Source: Propionibacteriaceae bacterium | GTDB taxonomy: Bacteria > Actinomycetota > Actinomycetes > Propionibacteriales > Propionibacteriaceae | Assembly (NCBI GenBank): GCA_024636075.1 | Contig: JAGXHS010000037.1 | Location: 1 to 5,248, forward strand | DNA: 5,248 nt | Direction: 5' to 3' | In this document: piece after piece, positions 1 to 5,248 of the stretch | Position numbering within the stretch: position 1 is the first letter of the stretch | Layout of the letters: every line of letters starts with the position of its first letter | The notes under the pieces: model-generated | Databases searched by the model: none | Seen by the model: the letters and a program-made list of their open reading frames with translations, nothing else | What the model was told of the DNA's origin: nothing | Made by a program: the position numbers and the translations under genes

Positions 1-141
1 CGGGTACCCAAGAAGAAGAGGGAGCAGCACACTAATCGCCAGTGAGGTGCCGGCAACGATGACGGCGGCTCGCACGGAAACGACGCCTGCCACGATCGGC
101 CGGTGTCGCTTCTCGGGATGGTGCGCATCGGTCGCGCGGTC
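1..141. repeat. 141-bp terminal direct repeat, left copy
   Basis: Bases 1-141 are identical to 5108-5248 and in the same orientation. The repeat lies inside the ubiA reading frame and encodes residues 75-121 of the joined protein. An exact terminal repeat of this size is what a k-mer assembler leaves at the ends of a circular path; 141 is the largest default k of MEGAHIT. Joining the ends gives a 5107-bp circle and an intact gene, which supports overlap rather than a biological duplication. Confidence 0.97.
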
Positions 142-363
142 CTGGACGTCGTTGAACAGATAGGCCCCAGCCGACGCCAGTGTGAAGGCCAGAAGGGCGA
201 CGCCCGCACCGCGAAGGACATCAAGACCGAACAGTGCACCGGCAGCCGCCGGTGCCGCGAAAACGAGCAGGTTCTTCACCCACTGTCGAGGGCGCATGCT
301 CCGGACGAGTCCCACGCCAGCCCCGACAATCGACGGGGTCGGCAGGTCGGCCCTGGACGTCAT
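1..363 (-). CDS. ubiA: Decaprenyl-phosphate phosphoribosyltransferase (UbiA family), N-terminal part, cut by the window end
   Basis: This is the first 121 codons of an integral membrane prenyltransferase that moves 5-phosphoribose from PRPP to decaprenyl phosphate, the first committed step to decaprenylphosphoryl-arabinose. The N-terminal RPRQWVKNLLVFAAP (24-38) is typical of this UbiA subgroup. The Mg-binding NDxxDxxxD motif is complete (N71, D72, D75, D79) and is followed by KRHRPI (85-90). The ATG at 363-361 overlaps the dprE2 stop by four bases (ATGA), and a GGAAG lies about eight bases upstream, at 376-372, inside dprE2. The frame runs off base 1. If the ends are joined it continues from 5107 to the stop at 4562, giving 302 residues, the same length as the M. 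tuberculosis protein as I recall it. The rest of the gene is the entry at 4562-5248. Confidence 0.93.
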   Translation of the reverse strand, partial: MTSRADLPTPSIVGAGVGLVRSMRPRQWVKNLLVFAAPAAAGALFGLDVLRGAGVALLAFTLASAGAYLFNDVQDRATDAHHPEKRHRPIVAGVVSVRAAVIVAGTSLAISVLLPLLLGYP

Positions 364-1121
364 CGCGGCAGCTTCCGGACTGCCGGTCGGGGCAGTGCCT
401 GCAGCACCTTGCCGACTGCTGCGACCGGTCCGGAAGTGTGCACGACTGTCCGAGATCGGCCGAGGGCTGCGATAGCTGCTGCTGCCACCTCATTGGGCGT
501 CTGCGCGAACGGTGCCTCGTCCAACCCAGTCGTCATCTTGGAGTGGACGAACCCCGGTCGCACGACGAGGACGCGTGCGCCTGATCCGTCGACCATGTCC
601 GAAAGGCCCTGCGCGAACGCATCAAGCCCGGCTTTGGCGGCGCCATACACGAAGTTGGTCCGCCGTGCCTGCAGCGCCGCAATCGTCGACAACACCAGCA
701 ACGTGCCAGTGCCCTGCGCTTCCAGTGCCCTTGCGGCAGCCATGCCGACACCGGCCGCGGCGACGAAGTCGACCTCGAGCATTTCACGGAGATGTGCGGG
801 GTCATGCTCGGCTCGGTGCTGATCGCCGAGGATTGCTGCTGCCAAGACGACCAGGTCCAAGTCGCCGTACTGGGAGGCCAGTCGCTCGAACAGAAGCCCG
901 TGCGCGTCGTAGTCGGTCAGATCGAAGGCCACCGTGTCGACCTGTGCACCTAGGGACGTCAGCTGGTCGACGCGGTCGGTTAGTCGCTCCGGATCTCGTG
1001 CGGCCAGGATCACGTGGTCAACGCCTCGCTGCCGCACCGCCTCGGCGGCGATGGCGTTGCCAATGTCCGAGTCGCCACCGAGAACAAGCACTCGACGCAT
1101 GTTTCCGAGTGCATCCCTCAT
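360..1121 (-). CDS. dprE2: Decaprenylphosphoryl-2-keto-ribose reductase DprE2 (short-chain dehydrogenase)
   Basis: This is the NAD(P)H-dependent reductase that turns decaprenylphosphoryl-2-keto-ribose, the DprE1 product, into decaprenylphosphoryl-arabinose. It is a 253-residue single-domain Rossmann protein; the mycobacterial enzyme is about 254. Visible motifs are the dinucleotide-binding VLVLGGDSDIG (11-21), acidic D67 after the third strand, AAAILGD (94-100) in place of the NNAG motif, S145 in LSTIAAL, and the catalytic YGAAKAG (Y159, K163). NFVYGAAKAGLD and the C-terminal RKLPR closely resemble mycobacterial DprE2. I chose the ATG at 1121 because MRDALGN matches the start of known DprE2 and a GGAGT sits just upstream at 1130-1126. 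An in-frame ATG at 1148 would add nine residues without an obvious ribosome site. The stop overlaps the ubiA start, so the two are probably translationally coupled. It is the first clear gene of the minus-strand operon. Confidence 0.93.
   Translation of the reverse strand: MRDALGNMRRVLVLGGDSDIGNAIAAEAVRQRGVDHVILAARDPERLTDRVDQLTSLGAQVDTVAFDLTDYDAHGLLFERLASQYGDLDLVVLAAAILGDQHRAEHDPAHLREMLEVDFVAAAGVGMAAARALEAQGTGTLLVLSTIAALQARRTNFVYGAAKAGLDAFAQGLSDMVDGSGARVLVVRPGFVHSKMTTGLDEAPFAQTPNEVAAAAIAALGRSRTVVHTSGPVAAVGKVLQALPRPAVRKLPR
372..376 (-). promoter_or_regulatory. Ribosome binding site of ubiA inside dprE2
   Basis: GGAAG on the minus strand, eight bases before the ubiA ATG at 363. It lies within the last codons of dprE2 and supports re-initiation at the ATGA overlap. 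The match to the anti-Shine-Dalgarno sequence is modest. Confidence 0.45.
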
Positions 1122-1125
1122 CGTG

Positions 1126-1130
1126 ACTCC
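1126..1130 (-). promoter_or_regulatory. Ribosome binding site that decides the dprE2 start
   Basis: GGAGT on the minus strand, ending four bases before the ATG at 1121. It favours this start over the in-frame ATG at 1148, which has no comparable purine-rich motif upstream. Confidence 0.6.
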
Positions 1131-1241
1131 ACGTCGTGGTCCGGTCATGACGACAGGTCGTAGACCCTACTGGGGCGCCGTGGGCCAACGCAGCAGAGAT
1201 CGCGCCAGCCACACGATCCTTTCGCGATCACACTCGGGATC

Positions 1242-1253
1242 TCTTCGCGAAGA
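1242..1253. promoter_or_regulatory. 12-bp perfect palindrome, possible operator upstream of dprE2
   Basis: The sequence tcttcgcgaaga is its own reverse complement and is centred about 126 bases upstream of the dprE2 ATG. A related half-motif, ttcgcgat, occurs at 1221-1228. Perfect 12-bp dyads near a gene start are often repressor sites, but this one has no second full copy here and no recognised regulator family, so the role is inferred only from shape and position. Confidence 0.3.
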
Positions 1254-1517
1254 CCCCGACCTGGCGGGACGCTGAGTCGGGTGGCCGTCACCGGTCGGTC
1301 CGGCTCTCCCAGCGGCGCCCCACCTGCAGCCTCCGGGGCGGCGCCGGCGGCCGCATATGCGAGAAGCCGCGCTCCTCCCGGGTTCCTCGCGTCCGCATCC
1401 GTTCCCGATGTCCCGCGGCCCTTGGCTGGCAGCCCGGGTGTGTCCGTCGACGGCCGGACTCGGAGACGAACCCGCGGTGCTGTCCAGGACGATCACCGTC
1501 TCCATGGACCCGGTGGG

Positions 1518-1560
1518 CTTCCCCCGCCTATCTATGCACACATGCACGTAGCGGGGGAAG
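1518..1560. repeat. 10-bp perfect inverted repeat with 23-base spacer
   Basis: The arms are cttcccccgc (1518-1527) and gcgggggaag (1551-1560), exact reverse complements. With one bulged base pairing extends three more positions outward (ggg at 1515-1517 with ccc at 1562-1564). The spacer contains two tgca palindromes (1535-1538, 1543-1546) nearly centred on the same axis. It could form a strong hairpin in RNA from either strand or be a bound dyad in DNA. No T-run follows on either side, so a classical intrinsic terminator is not supported. It lies 143 bases before the glycosyltransferase ATG. Confidence 0.6.
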
Positions 1561-1688
1561 ACCCAGTAGTAGGCGTCGTTGTTGTCCGCCTGATCCGTAG
1601 CAGTGCCACTGGCGCCAAACACCCTGTGGGAGCTCGAGCGGCCGCAGCTAGTCGGCCGCGTGGGCGGCTGCAGGGCCACGCTGCCCGA

Positions 1689-1694
1689 TAGCCT
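1689..1694 (+). promoter_or_regulatory. Possible -10 element for a leaderless glycosyltransferase transcript
   Basis: TAGCCT fits the TANNNT pattern common at actinobacterial -10 elements and ends eight bases before the ATG at 1703, so transcription could start at the A of the start codon. The gene has no Shine-Dalgarno-like sequence upstream, which fits leaderless translation. No good -35 hexamer is visible at the usual distance, so the call is weak. Confidence 0.3.
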
Positions 1695-1702
1695 GCCCGG
1701 GT

Positions 1703-3148
1703 ATGTCGAAACACATTTGGTTGGAGCTCGAGACCCGCGAGAGGTCTCTCCTGGCCGCCGTGCTTCTCCTACCGGTTACCTTGATCGCGGTGGCAACGCT
1801 GCCACATGGCCCGGCTCTGTCGCCCGATTCGACGAACTACCTGTCGGCAGCAGAGAGTCTGGCCACACAGGGCGAACTCCTGACGGTCACAGGTGGTGAC
1901 TTCGTCCTGTGGCCACCAGGTCTTCCAAGTGTGCTGTCGGTAGCCCACTTCCTGGGGATCTCAGCAGGAGGGCTCGCCGTAGTCGTGAACGCCGCCGCGA
2001 CCGCGATCATCGTTGGATGTTCTGGCTATCTGACGTTCAGGGCCACCGGGCGAAAAGACATCGCGTTGCTCGCCGCCCTCGTCGTAGGGGCCTCCTCGCC
2101 CATCATCTTCGTGGGAACCTTCGTGTGGACGGAGTCCGTCTTCGTCGCTACGACAATGCTGATGTTGATCGCACTCCTGCGTTATCACGAAGACCCGGGG
2201 ACTCGCGCGGCGCTCATCGTCGGTGTGCTGGCTGCCCTGGCCTTCTTCTTCCGCTACGTCGGTGTGGTCAACATGGGTGTAGCGCTAGTCGCGATCGGGG
2301 CTCAGCGGCGCACTCGCGATACTGTGATCTTCGCTGTGACAGCCTCCGTCGGCCCATTCGCGTGGATCGCCCGAAACCTTGTACTCACCGGAACAGCGGT
2401 CGGCGAGCGAGTCCCCCCGGAGTGGGGGCTCCTCCGGCCGGTGATCCAAGCTGGGGCGACGTTCGGTGGGTGGCTCACACCCAGCGGCACGCCAATCGTG
2501 TTGCAGGCAGCGGTGCTGCTAGCAGTGGCATTCGCTCTGGTGTGGATCCTCTGGACGCGTACGAAACCTTCAACGGTTGAGTGGATCGTCGGTGGATACG
2601 GCCTTGCCTACTTCGGGTGGATGCTCTTCAGCGCTATGACCACGGCATTCGACGGCTTGAACAGCAGGACGCTCGTCCCGCTATTTCCAGTGTTGGTTGT
2701 GTTGCTGGTTTCTTCATTCGACGCAAGCCGAATTCGCAAATGGACTGCTGGCGTGATGGTTCTGTTGTTGGCCGTTCAAGCGCCGACGACGGCTGGTCAG
2801 GTCGCGGCGCTGGCGCAGACGCCCACTGGTGTTCGCGCACAGGCCCTGAGCATCCGAGACGTGTCTGCATCTCCTGACATGACAAACGGTCCGGATGCCT
2901 ACTTCGCCGCATTCGGCACCCGAGTGGACGGCTGGCCTGCAAGGACGAGATACAACTCGGCTGTGGCAGCCGCGGGTCTGGAGGAGATGACCGATCGACT
3001 CGGCAGGGACGGGACGGTGCGACTTCTTTGGATCGAGGCGGTGGAACGTCCATATCTCTACACACCGCAGGAACTCAACGATCACTTCGAACTAGTCTTA
3101 GTGGACGCCTTTGACGCGGCTGTGTTGTACGAAGCCAGGCTCAAGTGA
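1703..3148 (+). CDS. Polytopic GT-C-type membrane glycosyltransferase (GT39/ArnT-like), acceptor unknown
   Basis: This 481-residue protein has a short charged N-terminus and then roughly eleven hydrophobic segments (about 15-33, 88-110, 120-141, 144-160, 168-185, 186-200, 207-226, 265-286, 292-312, 323-338, 347-362). A soluble tail of about 120 residues follows. GT-C signs are the acidic residue in the first extracytoplasmic loop followed by a tyrosine (D42 in PDSTNY), WPPGLPS at 70-76, WTES at 142-145, an RY pair at 184-185, and NSRTLVPLFP at 320-329. Enzymes of this fold take a sugar from a polyprenyl phosphate outside the membrane. Beside a DPA operon, an arabinosyl donor is plausible but not shown; mannosyl or other donors remain possible, and it is not clearly AftA, AftB or an Emb protein. 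ATG 1703 is the only usual start after the in-frame TAG at 1649. The gene converges on dprE1, stops 19 bases apart. Confidence 0.78.
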   Translation: MSKHIWLELETRERSLLAAVLLLPVTLIAVATLPHGPALSPDSTNYLSAAESLATQGELLTVTGGDFVLWPPGLPSVLSVAHFLGISAGGLAVVVNAAATAIIVGCSGYLTFRATGRKDIALLAALVVGASSPIIFVGTFVWTESVFVATTMLMLIALLRYHEDPGTRAALIVGVLAALAFFFRYVGVVNMGVALVAIGAQRRTRDTVIFAVTASVGPFAWIARNLVLTGTAVGERVPPEWGLLRPVIQAGATFGGWLTPSGTPIVLQAAVLLAVAFALVWILWTRTKPSTVEWIVGGYGLAYFGWMLFSAMTTAFDGLNSRTLVPLFPVLVVLLVSSFDASRIRKWTAGVMVLLLAVQAPTTAGQVAALAQTPTGVRAQALSIRDVSASPDMTNGPDAYFAAFGTRVDGWPARTRYNSAVAAAGLEEMTDRLGRDGTVRLLWIEAVERPYLYTPQELNDHFELVLVDAFDAAVLYEARLK

Positions 3149-3167
3149 GCGTGCTCGCTGGCCGCCG

Positions 3168-4562
3168 CTAGCGGGCTGCTCCGCGCCCAGTTAGGTCGAG
3201 TCGTCGATTCAAGTCAGAGGTCAGGACGCCGTGCGGATCGAGGTCGGTTTGGATGGATCTCCATCTGTCAAGCTTGGGATACATGACAGGCAGGAGTCCG
3301 GGGGTGAGGCAGGAGTCCTTGGCGAGGTAGATCCGGCCACCTGCTTCGGCCACTAGATGGTCGAAATGTCGGAGCGTGGCTTCAAGTCGGTCGTCGCCGA
3401 GTGGGATGTCGAGGGCGAGGGTCCATCCGGGCATTGGGAAGGACAGGAGGGCGTCGTTGCCGGGCCCGAACCGTTTGAGCACGGCGAGGAAGGACGCGAT
3501 GCGGAGGCCGGCGAGGATTTCGACGATGGTGCGGAGGACGTCCTCGGCTCCGAAGGGCACGACGAACTGGTACTGCAGGAAGCCAGCGCGGCCGTAGATC
3601 CGGTTCCAGTCGCGGATGCTGTCGAGGGGGTGGAAGAACGCCCCGATGCTTTGGATCTCTCCGGTGCGGTGCGTCGGCGCTAGTCGAAACCAGAGTTCGT
3701 TGAACGCCGAGACGGTGAGTGGGTTGAGGAGGCCAGATGGAGCCCACGGAGGCGCAGTGAGGAGCGGGGCTGAGTTGAAGCCGTGCGGGGAGTTGATCTG
3801 GTCCACAGGTAGATCGTCTGGTTGAGCCCAGTCGCCGCGGGTCAGAACGGACCGGCCGAGCTGTGCGCCTCTTGCGAGACAGTCGATCCACGCGACGGAG
3901 AATCGGTAGTCGTCGTCGTGATCGGTCATGCGGGCAAGGAGGTCGTCCAGATCTCGGGCGCGTTCGGTGTCCACCACCAGCCGCGATGAGGGGATCTGCT
4001 GCAGTTGCAGGGTCTGCTGCGTGACGATGCCGGTGAGTCCCATCCCGCCTAGCGTTGCACGGAACACCTCGGGGCTGTCTTCCCGCGTCACCTGCTGCGT
4101 GACTGGCTGCCCATCCCCATCTGGGGTCACGAGTTCGAAGGACCGAACTCCGTTGGCCCAGGAGCCATCGCGATGGTGGTTCTTTCCGTGGATGTCGGCC
4201 GCGAGGGCGCCGCCGAGGGTGACCTGTCGCGTGCCAGGCGTCACGTGTGGGAACCAGCCCAGCGGGACCACACGCTGCATCAGATCGTGCAGCACAAGGC
4301 CGGACGACGCCGTCAACAGGCCAGAGTCTGGCGAGAACTCGTGGACTCCCTGCAGTGACGTCATGTCAAGAACCCGTCCACCAGCATTCTGGGCGGCGTC
4401 GCCATAGCTGCGGCCCAGACCTCGAGCCAGCACGCCGCGGGCCGGGACTTCGCTTGCAGCTGCCTCAACCATGGCGCGGTCCACCGGAATCACGACGTCA
4501 GCGCCTGTGGCCGTGCCACGACCCCAACCAGTCAACAATCGCCGCTGCGCGCCGAGCCGCAT
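3168..4562 (-). CDS. dprE1: Decaprenylphosphoryl-ribose 2'-oxidase DprE1 (FAD-dependent)
   Basis: This flavoenzyme oxidises the C2 hydroxyl of decaprenylphosphoryl-ribose to the 2-keto form that DprE2 reduces; in mycobacteria it acts in the periplasmic or membrane-associated space. The protein has 464 residues against about 461 in M. tuberculosis. It shows RLLTGWGRG (8-16), the FAD-binding ARGLGRSYGD (46-55), PGTRQVTLGGALAADIHGKN (109-128), FLQYQFVVP (328-336), FGPGNDALLSFPMPGW (365-380) and IYLAKDS (411-417) with the catalytic lysine K415. Histidine 125 matches the conserved active-site histidine. At position 383 (GWTLALDIPL) it has alanine where M. tuberculosis has Cys387, the residue modified by benzothiazinones. 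I chose ATG 4562 because MRLGAQRRLLTGWGR aligns with known DprE1 and the codon overlaps the ubiA stop by one base (TGATG). The longer in-frame start at 4775 lies inside ubiA and adds non-homologous residues. Confidence 0.95.
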   Translation of the reverse strand: MRLGAQRRLLTGWGRGTATGADVVIPVDRAMVEAAASEVPARGVLARGLGRSYGDAAQNAGGRVLDMTSLQGVHEFSPDSGLLTASSGLVLHDLMQRVVPLGWFPHVTPGTRQVTLGGALAADIHGKNHHRDGSWANGVRSFELVTPDGDGQPVTQQVTREDSPEVFRATLGGMGLTGIVTQQTLQLQQIPSSRLVVDTERARDLDDLLARMTDHDDDYRFSVAWIDCLARGAQLGRSVLTRGDWAQPDDLPVDQINSPHGFNSAPLLTAPPWAPSGLLNPLTVSAFNELWFRLAPTHRTGEIQSIGAFFHPLDSIRDWNRIYGRAGFLQYQFVVPFGAEDVLRTIVEILAGLRIASFLAVLKRFGPGNDALLSFPMPGWTLALDIPLGDDRLEATLRHFDHLVAEAGGRIYLAKDSCLTPGLLPVMYPKLDRWRSIQTDLDPHGVLTSDLNRRLDLTGRGAAR

Positions 4563-5248
4563 CACAGGCCTGCTCCGTAGACGCCGATGAGGAACAGCAC
4601 TCCCCAGACGGCCACGAACAGCAGCATCTGTCGGTCGTGCAGCAGGATCTCTTCTGGGGTCTCGCCTGCGCCTTCGTGCACGGCTGCGGTGTAGCGGAAC
4701 ATGCCCAACACGAAAGGAAGGGCCGAAAGCTCGAACCACACCGAGCCGGCACCGCCAGACTCGTCGAACATCCACAGCAGGTAGCCGGTGAGCGCCACGG
4801 CGATGCTCGCGAACCGGATCTCCGCCAGACTGTCAGACGAGTAGCTGATGAGCACCCGCCGCTGTGCCTCAACATCCTGATCCCGCAGCTCCGCGAATCG
4901 CTTCGTGGCGACCAGATGCAGCGCGCCAGCGGACACGACGATCAGGAACCACTGCGACAGCGGGAGATCGACGGCGACTGCTCCCGCGATCGCGCGAAGG
5001 ACAAACCCAGCCGCGACGATCGCCAACTCCACGATGGCCACACGCTTCAAACCCGCGCTGTACAGCATCGTCATCACCACGTAGACCGTGACCACCAGGG
5101 CGAGAGACGGGTACCCAAGAAGAAGAGGGAGCAGCACACTAATCGCCAGTGAGGTGCCGGCAACGATGACGGCGGCTCGCACGGAAACGACGCCTGCCAC
5201 GATCGGCCGGTGTCGCTTCTCGGGATGGTGCGCATCGGTCGCGCGGTC
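4562..5248 (-). CDS. ubiA: Decaprenyl-phosphate phosphoribosyltransferase (UbiA family), C-terminal part, cut by the window end
   Basis: This piece encodes residues 75-302 of the joined protein, entering in frame at base 5248 with D75 of the NDxxDxxxD motif, and ends at TGA 4564-4562. It carries most of the membrane helices. Recognisable family features are YSAGLKRVAIVELAIVAAGF (137-156), LRAIAGAVA (158-166), LPLSQWF (169-175) and the second active-site loop KRFAEL (190-195), which corresponds to KRYAEL in mycobacterial UbiA as I recall it. The C-terminal part FRYTAAVHEGAGETPEEILL also resembles that family, which has DG/GEPEDI at this point. The stop overlaps the dprE1 start by one base. The first 141 bases read on this strand repeat 1-141, so this and the entry at 1-363 are one gene split by linearising a circular sequence, not two genes. 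Confidence 0.93.
   Translation of the reverse strand, partial: DRATDAHHPEKRHRPIVAGVVSVRAAVIVAGTSLAISVLLPLLLGYPSLALVVTVYVVMTMLYSAGLKRVAIVELAIVAAGFVLRAIAGAVAVDLPLSQWFLIVVSAGALHLVATKRFAELRDQDVEAQRRVLISYSSDSLAEIRFASIAVALTGYLLWMFDESGGAGSVWFELSALPFVLGMFRYTAAVHEGAGETPEEILLHDRQMLLFVAVWGVLFLIGVYGAGL
4573..4576 (-). promoter_or_regulatory. Ribosome binding site of dprE1 inside the end of ubiA
   Basis: GGAG on the minus strand, ten bases before the dprE1 ATG at 4562. It lies within the last codons of ubiA. Together with the TGATG stop-start overlap it points to coupled translation of ubiA and dprE1. Confidence 0.5.
5108..5248. repeat. 141-bp terminal direct repeat, right copy
   Basis: Identical to 1-141 over its full length. 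It marks the overlap at which the sequence closes on itself; the unique circle is 1-5107. Confidence 0.97.

Larger units (their letters stand above)
1122..1702. other. Intergenic region between the divergent dprE2 and glycosyltransferase starts
   Basis: This 581-base stretch is the only sizeable part of the 5.1-kb circle without a convincing gene, so any promoter for the minus-strand operon and for the plus-strand gene should lie here. It holds a 12-bp palindrome at 1242-1253, a 10-bp perfect inverted repeat at 1518-1560, a GC-rich imperfect stem around 1314-1345 and a possible leaderless promoter just before 1703. Open frames exist on both strands. The longest on the minus strand (1679 to 1167, GTG start, 170 codons) has a strongly G/C-ending stretch in its first half but an arginine- and glycine-rich second half that looks non-coding. 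I found no tRNA, no replication-origin-like set of short direct repeats and no insertion-sequence ends. Confidence 0.7.

Noticed and set aside
1122..1148. Start of dprE2 at ATG 1148
   Set aside because: It adds nine residues not expected in DprE2 and lacks a ribosome site, whereas ATG 1121 has GGAGT at good spacing.
1164..1188. Possible dprE2 promoter, TTGGCC at 1188-1183 and TAGGGT at 1169-1164 on the minus strand
   Set aside because: The 13-base spacer is too short for a normal sigma-70-type promoter and the -35 match is poor.
1314..1345. GC-rich stem ggcgcccc / ggggcggcgcc as a terminator or riboswitch element
   Set aside because: Pairing needs a three-base bulge and there is no U-tract. 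Imperfect stems of this kind are common in GC-rich sequence.
1629..1732. ggagctcgag repeated at 1629-1638 and 1723-1732, with overlapping SacI, XhoI and NotI sites at 1630-1645 resembling a vector polylinker
   Set aside because: The second copy is inside the glycosyltransferase coding sequence, and the flanks show no vector sequence that I recognise. Such sites arise easily in GC-rich DNA.
3149..3174. Bidirectional terminator between the convergent stops, using the palindrome ccgctagcgg at 3165-3174
   Set aside because: The dyad has no loop or T-run and is too short to count as an intrinsic terminator. It overlaps the dprE1 stop codon.
4563..4775. Longer in-frame start for dprE1, giving 535 residues
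   Set aside because: The extra 71 residues overlap the end of ubiA in another frame and have no likeness to DprE1. The ATG at 4562 matches the family N-terminus and makes the TGATG overlap.
4247..5152. 301-codon plus-strand ORF opposite ubiA and dprE1
   Set aside because: It is antisense to two well-supported genes, and its Q/R/H/P-rich product is typical of a shadow frame in GC-rich DNA.

Overview
The window suggests a high-GC actinobacterium that makes the arabinan donor decaprenylphosphoryl-arabinose (DPA). Three of the four clear genes are recognisable enzymes of that pathway: UbiA-type decaprenyl-phosphate phosphoribosyltransferase, DprE1 and DprE2. Their lengths (302, 464 and 253 residues) are close to the mycobacterial enzymes as I recall them. 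The sequence does not allow a genus call.

Topology: the first 141 bases (1-141) and the last 141 (5108-5248) are identical and in direct orientation, so the window reads as a circular contig of 5107 bp with a k-mer-length overlap. Closing the circle rebuilds an uninterrupted 302-codon ubiA gene from the two partial pieces at the ends. I see no replication, partition, mobilisation, integrase or transposase gene. Whether this is a real circle, a tandem chromosomal repeat or an assembly loop is open.

Layout on the closed circle: on the minus strand, dprE2 (1121 to 360), then ubiA (363 to 1, continuing 5107 to 4562), then dprE1 (4562 to 3168). Start and stop codons overlap at both junctions (ATGA and TGATG), so this looks like one tightly coupled operon. 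On the plus strand, a 481-residue GT-C-type membrane glycosyltransferase (1703-3148) converges on dprE1 with only 19 bases between the stops. The only long non-coding stretch, 1122-1702, lies between the divergent starts of dprE2 and the glycosyltransferase gene. It holds a 12-bp palindrome, a 10-bp perfect inverted repeat, a possible leaderless promoter and a doubtful ORF.

Working together: UbiA puts phosphoribose on decaprenyl phosphate, a phosphatase not present here removes the 5'-phosphate, and DprE1 and DprE2 epimerise the ribose to arabinose at C2. The GT-C protein is of a class that uses polyprenyl-phosphate sugars, so it could consume DPA outside the membrane; that link is inference from context. 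DprE1 carries alanine where the mycobacterial enzyme has the benzothiazinone-reactive cysteine.
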